Shown in pieces: positions 30,673-40,964 of a DNA stretch of 64,000 nt. Positions within the stretch are counted from its first letter, which is position 1. Every line of letters begins with the position of its first letter. The notes under the pieces are model-generated. The model was not told where the DNA came from. It saw nothing but the letters and a program-made list of their open reading frames with translations, and did no database searches. The stretch comes from Leishmania martiniquensis. Its lineage: Eukaryota > Euglenozoa > Kinetoplastea > Trypanosomatida > Trypanosomatidae. A program made the translations under genes and the position numbers. The stretch spans positions 1,279,501 through 1,343,500 of the forward strand of contig NC_090165.1 of the NCBI RefSeq assembly GCF_017916325.1. The letters run 5' to 3'.

Positions 30673-31428
30673 ACGGTAACATTAGTTTTAACAACGACAC
30701 AAAGCATGGACCACTACAGCACACACCCGCACACAAAGACAAACAAAGTGAAACTGCAGGGGCGGTACTGAAGTATATATATGCGTACCATTTCAAGAGG
30801 TTAGCAGCATAGCATATCCGCTGCTGCGCTTCCTCACCTCCCTGATCCTTACTGTCCGTCACAACTGTTTTCTGACGTCTTGGGGAGGGGGCCCTGCTTC
30901 TCACAGCAGCGTTGTAGAATGATGAGATCACCTTGACATCTGTCGTATACGTCAGCTTATGGTGCCATTGCGAGGGGGTACTAAACTGGAGGCGAAGGCA
31001 TGGAAATATTGCGCGGCTCTTGCTTTCTTCTGCCACCCGCAAAAGAAAGAAAGCTGTCTGCTGTGAACAACGATGGAAGAGAGGCCCTCCGCTTTTTTCT
31101 CTTTCTCTCGCTCTATAGTCTCTGCACTCTCCGCGATCCTGCCACTCTGCTCTCGGTCTACGGGGTCGTTATTGCCTGGCCTTCTTTCCCGTTGGTGCTT
31201 TGACGCGCGTGGGACGTCTTTCCACTCGTCTCGTATTTTCCGATTTGAACTGGCCCCCTCTCCCTCACTCCGCACCCCTGCACACGTGAACATATCCTCT
31301 TTCGGAATCTCTGTGCCGCTGCGTGTGCGTTTCTCATCCATCACCAACCGCATGTTTCACCAACAACGTCATCGGCATACACCCTCTCTCTGTCTCTCGC
31401 TGAGGTGTATCTCGTGCAGGTTACCAGA
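30673..31428 (+). other. Intergenic, no supported gene
   Basis: A small (TA)n run at about 30774-30781 and pyrimidine-rich stretches at 31090-31140 and 31250-31330 before the uS11 gene. No gene was recognised. Confidence 0.6.
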
Positions 31429-31863
31429 ATGTCCAAGAAGCAGGAAGTCAGGGAGTACGGCCCGAACGTGAAGAAGGGCGACCTTGTGTACGGCGTCGTG
31501 CACATCTTCGCCTCTTTCAACGACACGTTCGTCCATGTCACGGACATGTCCGGCCGCGAAACGTATGTGAAGGTCACCGGCGGTATGAAGGTAAAGGCTG
31601 ACCGCGATGAGTCTTCCCCCTACGCGGCTATGATGGCGGCGCAGGATGTGGTAGCTCGCTGCAAGGAGTGCGGCATCAACGCCCTGCACGTGAAGATGCG
31701 TGCGGTCGGCGGTGTTCGCACCAAGTCCCCTGGCCCTGGCGCCCAGGCCGCCCTCCGCGCTCTTGCCCGCGCCGGGATGAAGATTGGCCGCATCGAGGAT
31801 GTCACCCCAATCCCGACCGACTCCACCCGTCGCAAGGGCTCCCGCCGTGGTCGCCGCCTGTAA
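31429..31863 (+). CDS. RPS14: 40S ribosomal protein S14 (uS11)
   Basis: A 144-residue protein matching eukaryotic uS11 throughout. It has a [18 protein letters not shown] strand region, [38 protein letters not shown], the [18 protein letters not shown] signature, and the basic C-terminus ending SRRGRRL. It sits in the small-subunit platform and contacts the 3' domain of the 18S rRNA. The ATG at 31429 gives the normal length, and an earlier opening at 31405 adds only eight leader-like residues. G/C-ending codons dominate, as expected for a highly expressed gene. Confidence 0.98.
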   Translation: MSKKQEVREYGPNVKKGDLVYGVVHIFASFNDTFVHVTDMSGRETYVKVTGGMKVKADRDESSPYAAMMAAQDVVARCKECGINALHVKMRAVGGVRTKSPGPGAQAALRALARAGMKIGRIEDVTPIPTDSTRRKGSRRGRRL

Positions 31864-32689
31864 GGTCCTCGCGACAGTGGCGCTGTGCTGACTGCCCCGC
31901 AGCTCGAACACGCACCACTGGCAACACACTGGTTCCTCTGTTTTCGTTATTTTTTTGCTCGATACCACTAAAAATCTCCCGCAGGCCGTACTTGGGAAAA
32001 AACCTCGATCACCTCCGTTCCCGCTCCATCTCGTGACGCAGACCTGCTGCTGCATTGGGCGCCTCACCACTCAAGTGGCCGTGCCTGTGCTTTTGTGCGC
32101 TGGCCGTGCTGGGAAGCAGGCGAGAGGACAAGAAGCTCTATTCACGTGGCATGTCAGCAGCATTCGGCGTGCTTCGAGAAAAGGGCTCTTCTCTGTTCTC
32201 AGTAACAGAGCTTCCGTTTTCTTACACAACCTCCGCAACCCTGGACCTGCTTGCCGCTTACAGCTGCCTCGATGAAACGGTGTTAGAACGCCAGACCGTT
32301 GCAGCTAGGAGAGGGAAATGGTGATAACGAACGCGAGGAATCGCGTACGCCTCTCCAACAGAAGCATGGAGGCGCGGTGTGCGGCGGCGACGCAGCTATA
32401 TTCTCTCCGCGGCACCTCCCCCACCTTTTCTTTTTTGCCACATTACGCCTCTCTCGCCTTTCCTGAGCGTCCTTATCTTGAATTCTTTCCTTTTGTGCAT
32501 CCCCTTCACTGACGCACGAGGTGTGCGCACGACTTTTGGGCGCTGAAGAGAACAGTGGATTGCCCCTGTTTCCCCCTCTTTTGTTTTTTCATCTGCTCAC
32601 GTCGCACCAATCGACAACTTTACCTCTCCCGTTGCTGTCGCTTGCCTTGTGCTTCACTGCTTCCTTCATTTTCTCTGCGACAGGAGAGA
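31864..32689 (+). other. Intergenic, no supported gene
   Basis: 3' flank of uS11, then a pyrimidine-rich leader. A tract at about 32652-32680 ends in GACAG just before the F1 subunit ATG, giving either a very short 5' UTR or use of an earlier AG. Confidence 0.55.
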
Positions 32690-33235
32690 ATGTTCCGGTT
32701 CTGTGGCCGTCGGTTGGTGGCACGCACGCTGCCCCTGCTTGCCGATCACCAAGATCTGCCTGAGGCATTCAATTTCATCGAGCACAAGGTAGTGGACAAG
32801 GACATCCACGCTGCCTACGAGAATATGGAGACCTTGCGCCTCACCATTACCCGCCAGGACGAATTTCTCTTCAAGGAGACGCCGGTGAAGTGTGTTACTA
32901 TCATGGGCGTTAACGGCGAGAGCGGTGTGTACCCCGGCCACGCGTACCAAATCATGCAGATGGCTCCGGCGCCGATATCGGTGGAGATGACAGATGGCAC
33001 GGTGAACAAGTTCTTCACAAGTGGAGGCTTCGCCCACATCAACAATGAAGGCTCCTGCGATATCAACTGTGTGGAGTGCATCCCGCTCGCGGAGCTCGAC
33101 GCCGATGCTGCTGAGAAAGCGCTCGCCGAACAGCAGTCCGCGTTAAATAGCGCTCATGATGACAAAGCGAAGGCTGTGATTGGGATTCGCATCGGCGTGC
33201 TGGAGTCGGTCATTCAGGCCCTGAAGCACATGTGA
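32690..33235 (+). CDS. Mitochondrial F1-ATP synthase delta subunit (bacterial epsilon type)
   Basis: A 181-residue protein. The first 18 residues (MFRFCGRRLVARTLPLLA) form a typical mitochondrial presequence. The N-terminal domain follows the epsilon/delta beta-sandwich pattern: LRLTITRQDEFLF, VKCVTIMGVNGESGVYPGH, and an AHINNEGSCDINCVEC strand. A helical hairpin rich in Ala and Glu closes the protein. The subunit is part of the F1 central stalk, coupling rotor and catalytic head. The ATG at 32690 follows a pyrimidine tract, and the upstream open frame to 32555 is leader-like. In kinetoplastid naming this is the delta subunit, though annotations often say epsilon. Confidence 0.9.
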   Translation: MFRFCGRRLVARTLPLLADHQDLPEAFNFIEHKVVDKDIHAAYENMETLRLTITRQDEFLFKETPVKCVTIMGVNGESGVYPGHAYQIMQMAPAPISVEMTDGTVNKFFTSGGFAHINNEGSCDINCVECIPLAELDADAAEKALAEQQSALNSAHDDKAKAVIGIRIGVLESVIQALKHM

Positions 33236-34173
33236 GGTGTGCGGATTCTAGGGCATCGAGTACCGTGCCGAGCTGGTCGCAAGCGCCCGGCCTTGCGAGA
33301 CGCAAGGGTTAGGGTTCATGGGCACGCGATCGCAGACGTCCTAGCCAGGCGAACACAAATACACGCTGTCTTCTTCTGTTCACATACGCGCCTCAGAACA
33401 TGGCACCTTTTGAGACCATCACCCTTCCCCTTTTCTCCATCTCTGATCCCACAAGGCGCAAACACGCTGACAAGCGGCACACGCAGCCGCGCTTTGCGTC
33501 TCTTTCGGATCACACCGCTTGTGGAGGCTCAGGGAGTCAACGCTGGACGGCGCCGGGGGTGCTTCCGTTGCTCACCCTTTAGCGCCCGTTCTCCCAGACC
33601 CACAGGCGCGCCTTTAGTCATTAGGGAGTCGCTAACTGTAGCATTGTAACAGGAAAAAGGAAGGCGCGCACGCACGCATGCCGAAACAAAACTTACTGAT
33701 GTGCACGGAAGACGAATGGCGGCTCGAGAGCTCGGGAACACAGCCACGAAGGACTCTTTCCTACGCCCCATAAAAGCACTCCAGGAGAGAAGGAAGCGAT
33801 TGGTGATGTCACGTAATCAAAGCAATAACAGTTCGGGCCCACTTTCCTCACGGACTATGACCAATGAGAGCACCTAAGCAGGAGGAAGGGGTCTCTGCCA
33901 CAGCCCTGGTTGCCACAGACACCCGTTGCATCGGCTCGCTGGAACCCGCCGTCACATGGATTAGGCTGCTAACCAATGCGAGCTTCTCCATCTATGTCAT
34001 TCTTCTCGTTGCCCCTTGTCCCGCTTCCACTTGTGCTTTCATTCTTCGCTCTCCAGCGCTATCAACGGTCCCCATTGCGATCCCTTCTTCCCATTCCACT
34101 CAGCTCATCCTTTCGCTTCCTCTTGTCGGCACACCTATCTTCATCACAGCGCCCATGGTCGTGCTCGGCACCC
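33236..34173 (+). other. Intergenic, no supported gene
   Basis: Mixed sequence leading to long repeat A. A two-unit AGGGTT match at 33305-33316 is too short to mean anything. No gene was recognised. Confidence 0.55.
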
Positions 34174-35274
34174 GTAAGTGTGCCGTACCTTCTCTCTCTG
34201 TGGGGTGGCCGCACGCAGCCTGCGAACGGCTCCCAGGTACGCCTGCTGGGGTCCCTTGGTGAAAAGTCAGAGGCCAGGGCGTCTGCGGTGCCTGAGAGAC
34301 GTGTGCGGTCGCGCTGCCGCCGGAACCGGCTCACTGCGAAAGGCGCCGACGATGAAGCGGCTGCGCGGACGGCTTCTTCTGTAGTTGCTGCGTCGCGGTG
34401 GTGCTGAGCGCGATCGTGGACCGTCACCTGCGCTGTGCGCAGCGGAATGGCGTGTGGCGTCCCGGCGCCAGACGACGTTGGCTCGCCCTGTTTCTCGACG
34501 AGTCCTCTAGAGTGATTTGTGCTCTGTGAGGGGGGGTGCGTCGGGGAGGGCGCTTCGGCGCGTGCCCGTAAGCGATTTGGTCCCCCGGGCTGTGCGCGTG
34601 CGGCGACTCTCCGCAACCGCGGCGCTGCCCTACGCGCTGTGGACAGACGGTGCAGGGGAGGCGGACGTGGAGTCAGCCAGCGGCCGCGCTGGGTGCACCG
34701 CGACCACACGGCCGCATGCCTGGCGACACGAGGCTGCGGTCCCCTTTGCGGCGGCCACTGCGCGGGATGTGAAGCAAGGGGTGCGGGTGCATGGATCGCA
34801 GCGACGACAGCAGGACCGTCCGAGGCACAGACGAGCAGGTGCGGTGGCTGCGGCGGCCGCGGCCCCCCTCTTTCTCTCTCTCGTGGCGCTGGGCACATGC
34901 CCCATGCGCGTGGCGCACCCTCTGCTGTCACAGGCGTGCGGACATCGGTGGAGGCGGAGCGCCCCTGGCTGCCGCTGGGCCATGGCAGCGTCCCGCCTCC
35001 CGCGGCGCGTGCGGGGGCCCGGCAGCGTGCCGAGGGCGCCGCGAACAGGACAGTTGGGCGCTGCAGCCTGGCACGCGAGAAGCCCCCGCCAGCGTATCGT
35101 TGGGTGCCGCGGCTTGAGGGGACCGAGGGCGGACGGCGGCGTGCAGCCGCCCAGCGCGGCGCGTGTGTGAAGGCGGGCCGACGCGCCCTTGACGGCCCGG
35201 AGGTTGCCGTGGTGCACAGTCAGCAGCGGGTGAGCTGCGGAGGTGTGCAGATAGAGGGGTGATAGGCTTTGGGT
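34174..35274 (+). repeat. Long modular GC-rich repeat, copy A (about 1.1 kb)
   Basis: Aligns with 59519-60610 at a constant offset of 25,344 bp and with 43042-44109. The long frames inside translate identically in all three copies, so most of the 1.1 kb appears identical. The 5' two thirds are unique to copies A-C. From GCGCGTGGCGCACCCTCTGC (about 34906) it matches the short S-type copies. With copy B it shares the 3' end GATAGAGGGGTGATAGGCTTTGGGT; copy C ends differently. I could not see a target-site duplication, poly-A tail or recognisable transposase. Confidence 0.9.
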
Positions 35275-35901
35275 GGAACGAGCGTGTCAGCCGAATGGTG
35301 GAAGACGTGAAAGAGCGTTAGAAGGGTATCGTGATTGTGGCCGTGTGGGCGGGGCTTCGTTGTTAATGGTGCCTGCGTACGTTCACGTTGGTCTATTTAT
35401 GCCTGCTTCTTTCGTTTCAGGGCTGTATTCGTGGCTGAATGTCATTCGTTGGCCGTCGATCGGTGCGTTGAGGACTTCACTCTTGGCTGCAGCTCTGTTC
35501 TGCTGGAAGTAGGCTTGAGGGCAGGGCTTGAGGCATCGGTTGTCGGGTGTTGCGGAGTCGTTCGGTTTTCGTTCTACGGGGGTGCTGATATTATCGCGTG
35601 CATGGTACACAAATGGACGGCGTTTACTCATGTTGCGCTGAACATCGATGACCCTCTAACACATTCGGGCCCTGCTCCCCATTTTCGTTGTCTGGTACAA
35701 GCAGCGATGAAGAGTGTGTAGATGTGCCCAGTCGCTCGTGGCGTAAGAGTCGCGTCGTGGGGCCAAAGTCTGCAGGACAGCCTCAGCTTGCCTTTTCCAC
35801 AGTCCGCTTCTTTTGCTTATTTTTTGTTCGTCGTTGCCGTCGCTGAGGCTCAACAGAGCGTTTTCTACTTGCGGGCGGCTCGTTCCCGGTGGCTTCTGCT
35901 C
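35275..35901 (+). other. Intergenic, no supported gene
   Basis: Leader side of the C53-like gene, with T-rich pyrimidine stretches near 35795-35840. An in-frame ATG at 35722 is discussed under that gene. Confidence 0.55.
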
Positions 35902-37056
35902 ATGGCGTCGCAACCCATTTCCATTCACTACAAGCAGATGGAGGAGTGGCTGGAGGATCGAAAGCCCGTTCTTTTTCAGAGGCACAAGAGAGACTACAAC
36001 GAGCTCATGTCCATCGCCCCTCGCCTTAGGCAGATGGCGCAGTACGACATCCCCACTCTCGAAAAGCAGATGAGGAAGCACGAGACCGCTGTCGATGAGT
36101 GTCACCGCGTTTGTGAAGAAGCTCTTCGGACTCAGCAGAAACTGAGGGAGAGGCGGGGCGCGCTTCTGAGGGAGTACGGAATTGACTTTGCTGCCGCTCA
36201 TGAGGAGTCCGACGTCGCCGCGGCACTCCATCGGCGCGTGATGGCGGCGTGCGCACAAGTGAACAACGCTTTACAAGAGTACGCTCGCGCCCGTTTGAGG
36301 GTGCTCAAAGAGTACTATAATTCTTTTTTGGCGAGGACTGCGGATGGCTTCTATGGCGCCGACCCTTTCGCTTTTCACTTTCCTTGGCTGGAGCGCGCCC
36401 TTACAGAAGCGGAATATCAGCCTGCAGACTCTTCGCATGAGGCTACCGGCGCCGGTGTAGAGGACGTCGATGCAGCGGTGCCTCAAATTGACTGGGGGGA
36501 TGATGGCGACGGTGCGGCGGGGTCGGCAATGGCGGCCGTGCAGATCAAGTGGGATGCCACGGAGGTGGGAGCGCGTCCCGAGGAAGACGACACTCTGCCA
36601 GCTGCAGATGGGCGGCACTTCTCCATCGACCTCGCCTCTACGCGGCATCGCGTTAATGTAATGGCAGAGCTAGAGGCGGCATCATGCTTCTGCCGCGAGC
36701 GCAGCACCGCGGACCTCCTGGAATGCTCCGCCGCGACGGAGGCTATGCACAGCTTTCTCTTGAACTCCAAAGAAGGCGAGCTCGTTCGAATGAAGCAGAG
36801 CTACCGCGCAATGGACAGCTTTGTGGATCGACTAAATCGATTTGGGCAGCAGATTTTGGCGGCTAAAAATCGCTCTGCGTCGCACCAGACAAAGATGCGC
36901 GATGCGCACGACGAGCTGAGAAAGCTGCAGAATCAACACGAGGCGCTGGTGTCACATCTGAGGAGCGCGCGGGATGATGCGCTCACTCACCTACGGTGCA
37001 TGTTCCCGGAGCGCAACATCCTCATCGTTGGGGATTTGAACAGGTACCTGACGTAA
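35902..37056 (+). CDS. CDK5RAP3/C53 homologue (UFM1 E3 ligase adaptor)
   Basis: A 384-residue protein. The N-terminus (ISIHYKQMEEWLEDRK) matches the PIDI-x-KLLDWLVDR start of animal C53. The segment DIPTLEKQMRKHE to LREYGI (about 50-93) matches the next conserved block. A short acidic linker contains IDWG at 196-199, the shuffled ATG8/UFM1-interacting motif typical of C53, and a weaker IKWD at 215-218. The C-terminal half is helical with coiled-coil character. In plants and animals C53 acts with UFL1 and DDRGK1 on the ER surface to UFMylate stalled ribosomes and steer ER-phagy. Leishmania has a UFM1 system. An ATG at 35722 would add 60 residues, but those read like a pyrimidine leader. Confidence 0.87.
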   Translation: MASQPISIHYKQMEEWLEDRKPVLFQRHKRDYNELMSIAPRLRQMAQYDIPTLEKQMRKHETAVDECHRVCEEALRTQQKLRERRGALLREYGIDFAAAHEESDVAAALHRRVMAACAQVNNALQEYARARLRVLKEYYNSFLARTADGFYGADPFAFHFPWLERALTEAEYQPADSSHEATGAGVEDVDAAVPQIDWGDDGDGAAGSAMAAVQIKWDATEVGARPEEDDTLPAADGRHFSIDLASTRHRVNVMAELEAASCFCRERSTADLLECSAATEAMHSFLLNSKEGELVRMKQSYRAMDSFVDRLNRFGQQILAAKNRSASHQTKMRDAHDELRKLQNQHEALVSHLRSARDDALTHLRCMFPERNILIVGDLNRYLT

Positions 37057-37953
37057 TGCAATCATCGCGTTACCAGCACCTTTTCCTCTCGAGCTGGAGG
37101 TGCGTCTGCTCGTGTGCATGGTGCACCAAGCGAGTGCTCTGGCTTTTGTGTGCATCTGTACATGCTGAGTCGTTTGCACGGCGTTGCCACTTGCGACGTT
37201 CGCGGTCGAACCGTTCTAGTTGTTTCTTCGCCCCTCTGTTTCATGAGTGTCAAGTTTCTTTTTCGTTGTACGCCGGCCTGCGCACGAGCTGGTCTGATGC
37301 ATAGCTCTACATCTCATTGCGTGTGATGACCCCCTTCGCCTTCTTTACTCCCTTAAGCAGCGAGGAGGACACTTAGGGTTTCCTCTTCGCTCTCTTTGAA
37401 CGAGCGCTCGCTTTAGGTATTGAAATCACTGTGCTGTATTTCTGAAAAGGCGTGCAGTCCTGCTCTTGGCGGCGGCTCAAGGTTGCAGGGTTGCGTACTT
37501 CCTCTGCCCCCCTCCCCACTCCACCTGCTTTTTCCCTCACCCGTGTCTCTCTCGCTGGGTGACGCGTCGCCACTGCATGTCTATCACACTCTTCGAATCC
37601 TGCCGTTCTTGCTTCTCTTTCTCTCACCAATGAACTGTACACGTTGGGGTGATGGCTTCGGCGTTTCACGTTTGAGTATGCGCCTTCTGTATTGTGCTGT
37701 CGGATTCCACTACTTAGAGGAGAGAAACGTTCTCCTTGTACTTCACGTTTCCGCAAACGCACCAGCCCTTCCAGGCACACTACCAGCGCATCCACGCAGC
37801 GTGCAACGGAGTTGCTTCCCTTTGCCTTAGGTTCGACGTCCGTCTCGTGTACCTCTCGCGCCGCCCCGTTTCGTCTTCCTTCTCGGCACGCTTGCATGGT
37901 GGCGCTTCTCTCGTTTAGCGGTGAGTCTTGCGTCGCGAGTGCAAACTTGGAGG
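37057..37953 (+). other. Intergenic, no supported gene
   Basis: Pyrimidine-rich blocks at about 37205-37260 and 37490-37560. No gene or RNA was recognised. Confidence 0.55.
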
Positions 37954-39075
37954 ATGGAAGGGTCGAAGAAGTACGAAGATGCCGCTCTGCGGGGCATCAC
38001 GCGCCATCATGTCTGGAAGAGTCGGACCAGCGACCTCACTGTAATAAGCCTCCGAGATCCAAGTGAGCTGCTAGGGATACAGGAGCTGCCGGCAGCTGTC
38101 CCAGAGGCAGAAGCGAAGCAGAGGATCGCGGCTTCTCCACCAACGCCGCTGCGGGCGTCAGCGGCGCGACCGATGACCGGAAAGCAGGAGAGCCTCAATG
38201 CCCTTTTGGCAAAGCTGCAACTCTGCCGGCAGCCACAAGAGCCTCTCTCGCAGCCGGCTGCCGCTGCCAAGGCAGTGCAGCCTCCTCCGCAGTCCCCGGG
38301 CACCGTCGCGACCTCTTCTGCGACCAGTGCAGCACCACCTCCCGCGCTGCCGCCGCCGGCCCGCGTCAGCTCGCCCACCACTGCGCAATCCCCGGCGGCG
38401 GTGGTGCCGGAGTCGAGTGGCCCTTTGTTTCCTGACCCGAAGGAGTCATCATCGGGTCTGTCCGGTCAGTTCGAGTTCATCACAGGCACAAATATTCCTG
38501 GCCAAGGAGTCGTAAAGAAGGCTGAGGTGGTTGATGATTCATCCAGCATGGCTCTTTTCCACGACCCCCTCTGGGGAGGCGCTCTAGACACGTTCACGCC
38601 GCAGCCACCCTCAAAGCCGTCTCCCAAGCCCCAGCTTCGGGCTTCTCTGTCAGAGCTGTACGCGAGCGTTGCCGCGAACAAAACCAGTGGGTTCGCTTCC
38701 TCCCCCGCGCCGGCACCGCAGCTCAAACCTGTCGCATCTCCTCCCGCCGCTGCGATATCAGCGAGCCCAATGCCGACTCCAATGGCATCTTCGGCAATGA
38801 CGATGGTGAGTGGGATCGTCCAGCCACCAACTGCACCGCAACTGAACACCTCTTATCCCCTGTACACGCTGCCCATTCAGTACATGGCACAGCATCCGCC
38901 GTTCTCGGCTGGGATGATGTACAACGCGCCGAGCTTCTTCCCTTACGGTGGGGCTCCAATGGCGATGGCGCAGCCACAGCATATTCCGCAAGGTTATGCG
39001 ATTCCCGCAGCTGCAATGATGAGACCCGGCACAAATGTGAAGGCGATGCCGTTTGTTCCAGGAAACACAATGTGA
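37954..39075 (+). CDS. Pro/Ala/Ser-rich low-complexity protein, 373 aa
   Basis: I recognise no family over the full length. The first 40 residues (starting MEGSKKYEDAALRGI) look ordered and charged, and are followed by long Pro/Ala/Ser/Gln stretches (about 60-175 and 235-290) that should be disordered. Short motif-like islands include SLNALLAKLQ (about 78-88), a GQFEFITGTN block near 170 and ALFHDPLWG near 200. The C-terminal 85 residues are rich in Met, Tyr, Gln and Pro (YPLYTLPIQYMAQ type), as in proteins of RNA granules or translation regulators. This last point is analogy only. The start is the first ATG; a non-ATG extension to 37921 is unlikely. Codon use is GC-rich as in neighbours, supporting a real gene. 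Confidence 0.75.
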   Translation: MEGSKKYEDAALRGITRHHVWKSRTSDLTVISLRDPSELLGIQELPAAVPEAEAKQRIAASPPTPLRASAARPMTGKQESLNALLAKLQLCRQPQEPLSQPAAAAKAVQPPPQSPGTVATSSATSAAPPPALPPPARVSSPTTAQSPAAVVPESSGPLFPDPKESSSGLSGQFEFITGTNIPGQGVVKKAEVVDDSSSMALFHDPLWGGALDTFTPQPPSKPSPKPQLRASLSELYASVAANKTSGFASSPAPAPQLKPVASPPAAAISASPMPTPMASSAMTMVSGIVQPPTAPQLNTSYPLYTLPIQYMAQHPPFSAGMMYNAPSFFPYGGAPMAMAQPQHIPQGYAIPAAAMMRPGTNVKAMPFVPGNTM

Positions 39076-40964
39076 GAATCATGGCAGAGGTTTCTCACGG
39101 CTGCGTTTGAGCACATGCTCGATACTTCGCGGAATCTCTGTGGAGTGGGAGACTGCCAGTGGCGTGTGGTGCGATCTACACGAGCACTGCTCATGGAGTC
39201 AGAACGGGACCGACGCGATAACTCTTCTGCTCCTCGTGTTACTCTGTGTGTGCGTGTGCGCGCGCGCCTTCTCCACCTCGTCTCGTGTGCTTTTCTTTCT
39301 TCTATTCTCCTTTGTGAATTCTCTTCTTTCGCTTTGCGTTTCAGTCCTTTGGCTCATCTTTATTTTTCTGGACATCACGATTCTTTTGTTTGTTTTTGTC
39401 CCCTCCCCCGCCCCAAGTGGTCTTCTCCCATCGCCGCGTCACCGTCACGAATGCCGGCTGTTCAGTGCCCTGCTGAGATTAACCCTCCCGCTGGAGATGA
39501 CTGCCTCGAAACTCAGTCTACCTCCAGAACGTATGTGCCTCTCTCGCAGCGACGGGAGACGGGGAACATCGATCAGGTAAACGTGAAAGGCTCTTTTGTG
39601 TTGATGCGCTGTCGACGCCAACGACATCCACTTTTCTCGCCCTTTTTTCGTGTTTACCGTTTCTCCTCTCCCCTTTTTGCTGTGTGACGCCCAACCGTGC
39701 CGGCACCTCTCCCCTCCTCCCTTTTATGGACGAGAACACGGGGACACCTATGCGTGTAACAAAGGACTTTACGCTCTCTTTTCTCTTCAAAGAAGTCGTG
39801 CGCCATGAAGAACCGTGTGCACGTCCCTATGGGTTTGTAGGTGTCTGTGGAGTTGCTGATGTGGATGATACACTCAGACACACCAAGGGGACCCCTCGCA
39901 TGCACACGAGCGAGCTCATCCTCTGTGCGACCTTTTTCTCCCCGTCTCCCCCACTTCTCACGTCACTCCCCATCGAAAAAAATGTCAAGGAGGAAAGAAA
40001 AAAGGTAGAAGCCAACAAAGGGCAAGAGAAGGCAGCTAGCAATCCTGTGATATCATGCGCGTCTTTGCAACTGCATGGTATACCTCCAGAAGCGTAAACC
40101 TGCAGCCGCTCATCCACCTACCCAGTGGTGCGGACGCACACTTCTAGCCCGTGCTTCCGTAGCACCTCGCTTTTCGAACGAAAAAGGACTCTTCGCCTTT
40201 GTTTCATCTGTTTGTCTCGACAGTGTTGTTGCTCATAATACCGCCAAAAAAAAGGGCTTAGCGAACGCGAAAGAGCTGCCACAAGGGTGGAGGTTGTGGA
40301 CACCTTGGTTCACGGTCATCGGAATAGCACGGCGGCCCAGCTGCGCTTTGGAAGCCGCGCTCATTTTCAGGGAAGGAGTCTTCTCTCTGCTGGCTCTCTT
40401 TGGGCTTTACCTGCAAAAATTGGCGCGACGCTCTTACCCACAAGCTTTCACGCGATAAGTGTTAGCAAGCGCGAGACGCTCGAAGCCCACCGTTTTCAGC
40501 CTCCCCACGTCTCTCTCGTCGTCTCAAGACACCCCACCGGCCCAGGCAAAGTCTATCGCTTTCGTCTACACCTTGAAGCGTATCGCTCCATGGGACTCTC
40601 TCTCTTTCCGCTACCCCCCTTCGCCTCTTCGTTGCCTTTGCTTTTGCATGAAATTGTGGGGTTCTCATGCCGCTTTTCGCATGTAACGATTTTCGGTCCT
40701 CTTATTCGTCGACCCCTGCGTCGGCTTGCGGGCGCCTTATTCGGCTCTGCTTTTGGGACGCCTACGCAAAAATCACAACGGCGACACACCCACGCACACT
40801 TTCACGAAGGAGTGCAATCAGGATCGGCCTCTTTTCGTTTTTGTCTGCGTTTGACATTTTTCTCGGCTTGAAAACCACTAACGCGCCGACGCTCTCATAG
40901 TGCATTAAGCAGCATTGAACATACCCACCTCGTTGTCAGGACCGTCGCCGCGCTCAGGAGAACC
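39076..40964 (+). other. Long intergenic stretch (1.9 kb), no firm gene
   Basis: Pyrimidine blocks at about 39260-39410 and 39620-39680. A frame beginning with an ATG at 39726 could encode 123 residues after a C/T-rich leader, but there is no recognised motif and half of it reads as low complexity. I do not annotate it as a gene. The frame at 40287-40871 is also unsupported. Confidence 0.5.

Noticed and set aside
33305..33316. AGGGTTAGGGTT, resembling the telomere repeat
   Set aside because: Only two units, within ordinary intergenic DNA. Expected by chance or of no meaning at this length.
34062..34931. Minus-strand frame of 289 codons running out of repeat A (also at 43010 and 59508)
   Set aside because: GC-rich repeat with few stops in any frame. 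Identity between copies only reflects identity of the DNA. It is mentioned as a weak finding, not annotated as a gene.
39726..40097. Plus-strand frame of 123 codons after a C/T-rich leader
   Set aside because: Position is plausible, but it has no motif, low-complexity ends and neutral codon use. Not strong enough to call.
40287..40871. Plus-strand frame of 194 codons upstream of the cyclin gene
   Set aside because: It starts without ATG context, has no recognisable domain, and overlaps the pyrimidine-rich leader of the next gene.
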